From the NCBI GenBank assembly GCA_023426855.1, contig JAEZBU010000397.1, forward strand, positions 1 to 8,575: 8,575 bases of DNA, read 5' to 3'. The notes beneath the pieces were generated by a model that worked only from the letters and a program-made list of their open reading frames with translations, did no database searches and was not told where the DNA came from. This DNA is from Pseudomonadota bacterium (lineage in GTDB: Bacteria > Pseudomonadota > Alphaproteobacteria > Rhizobiales > Hyphomicrobiaceae). The translations under genes and the position numbers were made by a program. This document shows positions 6,171 to 8,575 of this stretch, piece by piece (positions within the stretch are counted from its first letter, which is position 1; the number at the start of each line of letters is the position of its first letter).

Positions 6171-7097
6171 CTACCTGGACGCCGATATGGCGGCAGTGAC
6201 TTGATCGACGCTCGCCTGCAGGGACGGCAGGCCGCCGGCAACAAGATACCAGCGCACGGGATCCAGGTAGACCACTTGCTTCTTCTGCCAGGCGGTGGTC
6301 CGCGCAACGAGCGGGTTGTTGAGCAGTTCAGCGGCCGGCTGACCTTTCCCTCCGACAGCCATATCGCGGTCCAGGATGAACAGCCAATCCGGATTGGATT
6401 TCATAACGAATTCGAACGAGACGCCTTGCCCGTGGACAGCGCGGTCGAGTTTTTCGGCGGCCGGCTGAATGCCGAAATCACGGTGCAGCACGCCGAAGCG
6501 TGAGGTCGGTCCATAGGCGCTCATCTTTCCGCCAGTGGTCAAAATGATGAGCCCCCGCCCGACGTCGGCCGATTTCTCGCGCAGGGCCGCAATCGAAGCC
6601 TTGAGCTTGTCAACCATCGCCGCGACGGCGGCCTCTTTGCCAAAGATCCGGCCAAGTGTTTGCGCATTGCGAATGGCGCTGCCCACGTGATCGCTTTCGT
6701 CGGTCGACATGTCTATCGTCGGCGCGATCTTCGACAGTTCCTTGAGTTTGGGCGAAGACCTTGCGGCGACGATGATCAGATCCGGACGGGCTGCGTGGAT
6801 CGCCTCATAATCAGGCTCGAACAGCGTTCCACTTTTGACATAGACGTCGGCCGCGTATTTCTGCAGATGCTCCGGCAACAGCGATCCAATGACGCCGGTT
6901 ACATCGACGCCGATGGCATCGAGCATTTCGAGCGAAGAAAAATCGAGCACAATGATGCGTTTCGGCGTCTCCGGCAGTGTGATCTCGCCCTGCGCGTGCG
7001 TCACTGTGATCGGTCCGGCTGCCTTAGCGGCCGGGGCAGTGAAGGCGACCGTGAGAAAACAAACCAAAACGAATCTCAACATGGTGCGGAGGTCCAT
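6171..7097 (-). CDS. Periplasmic siderophore-binding protein (CeuE/FatB/YclQ type)
   Basis: This 308-residue class III binding protein starts the importer operon. Residues 1-27 are a signal peptide (MLRFVLVCFLTVAFTAPAAKAA) with a probable signal peptidase I site near AKA/A; there is no lipobox, so it should be soluble in the periplasm. The fold follows as ITLPETPKRIIVLDFSSLEMLDAIG, then TGGKMSAYGPTSRFGVLH, HGQGVSFEFV and NPDWLFILDR, ending in VVYLDPVRWYLVAGGL. His222 and Tyr284 fall where I would place CeuE His227 and Tyr288, the protein ligands to Fe(III) in bis-catecholate complexes. I start at the ATG at 7097; an ATG at 7082 would also leave a good signal peptide, while the GTG at 7202 would bury it behind 35 extra residues. 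No start has a strong ribosome binding site. Confidence 0.92.
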   Translation of the reverse strand: MDLRTMLRFVLVCFLTVAFTAPAAKAAGPITVTHAQGEITLPETPKRIIVLDFSSLEMLDAIGVDVTGVIGSLLPEHLQKYAADVYVKSGTLFEPDYEAIHAARPDLIIVAARSSPKLKELSKIAPTIDMSTDESDHVGSAIRNAQTLGRIFGKEAAVAAMVDKLKASIAALREKSADVGRGLIILTTGGKMSAYGPTSRFGVLHRDFGIQPAAEKLDRAVHGQGVSFEFVMKSNPDWLFILDRDMAVGGKGQPAAELLNNPLVARTTAWQKKQVVYLDPVRWYLVAGGLPSLQASVDQVTAAISASR

Positions 7098-7416
7098 CTG
7101 GGTTCGGCGCACGAAACGGCTTGGCACGTGTGCTTGTTCCTTGCCTTTGCGAGGGGGCCGAAGCTGAACGGGCAGCTCCGCCGTGTCGCAATTGACGACC
7201 ACTTGGACGCGACTGCTCCAGCCCGGCGATGATGAGGCATCGATAGGTGGCGCAAACTTATAAATATGAATTATTTAGTCAACTTTTATTCCGACGGAGC
7301 TGCTGCAAGATCTCGAGCGCTCGCCGAATAGCGCTTGCGACAGTTTTATTCACAACAGTGGAAAGCGAGCCTTCGTGTTGCTCCGGTGCAGCCAACCGAA
7401 GAGCAAAGCTCCGCTG
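7098..7416 (-). other. Intergenic stretch with leader of the importer operon
   Basis: These 319 nt lie between the decarboxylase-family stop and the binding-protein start, both on the minus strand. From right to left they hold GC-rich sequence without a clear terminator, the AT-rich promoter block at 7257-7282, and a leader of about 150 nt before the ATG. The leader contains a 54-codon frame (7240 to 7076) without a ribosome binding site, which I do not call. I recognise no riboswitch. A small hairpin made of two AGCGCT copies (7316-7321 and 7330-7335) lacks a T-run on the minus strand. Confidence 0.6.
7257..7282 (-). promoter_or_regulatory. Probable promoter of the importer operon with IRO-box-like element
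   Basis: An AT-rich island stands out in GC-rich sequence. Read on the minus strand it offers a -35-like TTGACT (plus 7277-7282) and -10-like candidates TATAAG (7257-7262, spacing 14) or TAAGTT (spacing 16), both off the ideal 17. TGA-N9-TCA occupies 7267-7281, matching the consensus I recall for rhizobial IRO boxes bound by RirA, and it overlaps the -35. A 17-bp dyad TAAATA-N5-TATTTA (7261-7277) overlaps it. Iron repression of the four importer genes would fit this placement. Confidence 0.5.
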
Positions 7417-7953
7417 TCACTCCGCCGGCGGTGTGATGCCAGCAATGGCGAGAGCGATCGCGCCGTTGTGGTAGTGGCCGATAATGGCGCCCATTTCGAC
7501 CACGCCCCTGTCGCCGAGAGCGCTACGCGCACGCGCCAGTGTCTCATCGCTCACCGCGTGACGCTCCAGCATTCCGGTCGTGAACGCGTATGCAGCGGCT
7601 TCGTCAGGATTGGAAAAGGAAGGGGCGCTGCCGGCATCGATGGTGTCGATAACCTGCTGCGCGAGGCCGCCCTTCAGCGCCAAGCCGACGTGATTGTTCC
7701 ACATATAGCGGCAATCGTAATGGCGCGCGGTAATCAGGATGACCAGTTCCGAAATGCGGGCATCGAGCGTGGTTCCCCACCGCAGAAACTCGCCGAGCTT
7801 TTGTGCGCGCGAAGCCAACTCGGGGCTGTGCAACCAAACGTGCATTGGTCCGCGCACTTCCTTGCGAGGACCGCTCGCCACCTCATCGGCGACGCGCTGC
7901 TGCTCGGCATCGAGTTGCTTGAGATCGGGAAGCGGAATGTAGCCGCGCGGCAT
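7417..7953 (-). CDS. Carboxymuconolactone decarboxylase (CMD) family protein
   Basis: This 178-residue protein has the all-helical CMD fold signature ARISELVILITARHYDCRYMWNNHVGLALKGGL at about 82-114. There is a single Cys in YDCRYMWNNH and no CxxC pair, so it is not an AhpD-type peroxidase. Relatives include 4-carboxymuconolactone decarboxylase of the protocatechuate pathway, but many family members have unknown substrates. I start at the ATG at 7953, which has GGAG about 7 nt upstream; an upstream TTG at 7983 would overlap the dioxygenase stop and add ten residues. It follows the extradiol dioxygenase gene by 26 nt and is probably co-transcribed, which supports a role in aromatic catabolism. 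The exact reaction is not identifiable. Confidence 0.88.
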   Translation of the reverse strand: MPRGYIPLPDLKQLDAEQQRVADEVASGPRKEVRGPMHVWLHSPELASRAQKLGEFLRWGTTLDARISELVILITARHYDCRYMWNNHVGLALKGGLAQQVIDTIDAGSAPSFSNPDEAAAYAFTTGMLERHAVSDETLARARSALGDRGVVEMGAIIGHYHNGAIALAIAGITPPAE

Positions 7954-7979
7954 GGGGTTCTCCAGGAATGCGGAAAATC

Positions 7980-8575
7980 TCAATCCTTCGATTGCGCGGC
8001 GAGGAACTCTTCCAGCGAGAAGAGCTTCGGATCGTAGACTGGCTCGGTGATCGTGGTGCCGAGGAACGGCGTCGCCTCATGCAGCCACTTTTTCGGCGGC
8101 GGCAGATCCCACGTGAAGCGGTTGCCGGCATGCCATTTGACCGGGCCGTCGTCGAAATCCATGAGTTGGATCGGTGGAGGGAGGATTTCCACGCGATGAC
8201 CGTCGGGATCACGGAAATAGACGTAGAACGCATGGCCCTGTCCGTGCCGGCCGGGACCGCGCTCGAAATTGCGTGAAAAGCCGATGCCGCCCGCGGTATC
8301 CAGCGCGCGCAGCAGGCAATTGGCGTCCGAAACGATGTAGGCGAAATGGTGCATCGTCGGTCCGCGGCGCGACAGGAACACGATGTCGTGCGGATTATTC
8401 TTGCGATAGAGGAACAGCCCGAGCGGATCCTCGTCCTCCGGCTTGTCTACGAAATAATCCGAGATGCGAAATCCGAGATCCGTATAGAAGCGGCCCGCGG
8501 TCGGGACGTCCGGCATCAGGCACTGCACGTGATCATAGCGTAGCGCACCGGCACCGCGATGAAGATGCGGCCGGT
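7980..8575 (-). CDS. Extradiol ring-cleavage dioxygenase, homoprotocatechuate 2,3-dioxygenase-like, C-terminal part
   Basis: The frame stays open to the right edge, giving 197 visible residues; the N-terminal domain lies outside. It is the catalytic half of a type I (VOC-fold) extradiol dioxygenase, which opens catechol rings next to the hydroxyls using Fe(II) or Mn(II). Numbering from the first full codon, metal ligands are His15 (RYDHVQ), His76 (MHHFAY) and Glu129 (GHRVEI). His62 (NPHDIVF), His110 (GRHGQG) and Tyr119 sit at the same distances from them as the catalytic residues His200, His248 and Tyr257 do in homoprotocatechuate 2,3-dioxygenase. His15 is offset by two. An internal GTG at 8528 would exclude His15 and cannot be the start. 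The C-terminal tail is about 30 residues shorter than in that enzyme. The substrate is some catechol; homoprotocatechuate is a guess. Confidence 0.88.
   Translation of the reverse strand, partial: RPHLHRGAGALRYDHVQCLMPDVPTAGRFYTDLGFRISDYFVDKPEDEDPLGLFLYRKNNPHDIVFLSRRGPTMHHFAYIVSDANCLLRALDTAGGIGFSRNFERGPGRHGQGHAFYVYFRDPDGHRVEILPPPIQLMDFDDGPVKWHAGNRFTWDLPPPKKWLHEATPFLGTTITEPVYDPKLFSLEEFLAAQSKD

Noticed and set aside
6164..6307. Longer N-terminus for permease 1
   Set aside because: The extension only reads the 3' end of the binding-protein gene in another frame, while the GTG at 6163 has a ribosome binding site and fits the family length.
7098..7202. GTG start at 7202 for the binding protein
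   Set aside because: It would place 35 polar residues before an otherwise normal signal peptide.
7076..7240. 54-codon frame in the importer leader on the minus strand
   Set aside because: It has no ribosome binding site, no recognised family and overlaps the binding-protein start; evidence is too weak for a gene.
7316..7335. AGCGCT-N8-AGCGCT hairpin as terminator of the dioxygenase/CMD operon
   Set aside because: No T-run follows on the minus strand; the TTTT at 7344-7347 would suit only plus-strand transcripts and no plus-strand gene ends there.

Overview
The window looks like a piece of a GC-rich alphaproteobacterial chromosome, most probably Hyphomicrobiales (Rhizobiales). I base this on overall composition, the style of the proteins and an IRO-box-like promoter element; it is an inference, not a species call. 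Most of the window is one iron-acquisition locus. The right end holds the tail of an aromatic ring-cleavage operon.

Layout, left to right. (1) Positions 1-1999, minus strand: a TonB-dependent outer-membrane receptor, complete at its N-terminus and running off the left edge. (2) 2208-3068, minus: an RpiR-family regulator (HTH plus SIS domain). (3) 3188-3499, plus: a small DUF2218 protein, divergent from the regulator. (4) 3494-7097, minus: a compact four-gene ABC importer operon read in the order binding protein, permease 1, permease 2, ATPase. Its genes are joined by a 7-nt gap, a 17-nt overlap and a 4-nt ATGA overlap. It belongs to the FatBCDE/CeuBCDE/YclNOPQ group of catecholate-siderophore importers. 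(5) 7098-7416: a non-coding stretch with an AT-rich promoter. (6) 7417-7953 and 7980-8575, minus: a carboxymuconolactone-decarboxylase-family protein downstream of the C-terminal part of a homoprotocatechuate 2,3-dioxygenase-like extradiol dioxygenase that runs off the right edge.

How the parts could work together: the receptor would pass a ferric complex into the periplasm. The binding protein, which appears to keep the CeuE-type His/Tyr iron-ligand pair, would hand it to the two-permease/one-ATPase importer. The DUF2218 protein is probably a cytoplasmic accessory, since this domain is also found with siderophore-interacting proteins.

The most unusual point is regulation. An RpiR regulator, a family normally tied to sugar phosphates, sits inside an iron locus. 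An identical 12-mer (TGTAGTAGTAAA) lies in front of both the regulator and the receptor, each copy enclosed by an inverted repeat. The importer operon lacks this site and instead has a TGA-N9-TCA element, as in rhizobial iron-responsive (IRO) boxes, overlapping its likely -35 region. The regulator's SIS pocket also lacks the usual serine pattern. Together these suggest an iron-uptake locus with two separate regulatory inputs, one possibly sensing a ligand that is not a sugar phosphate.
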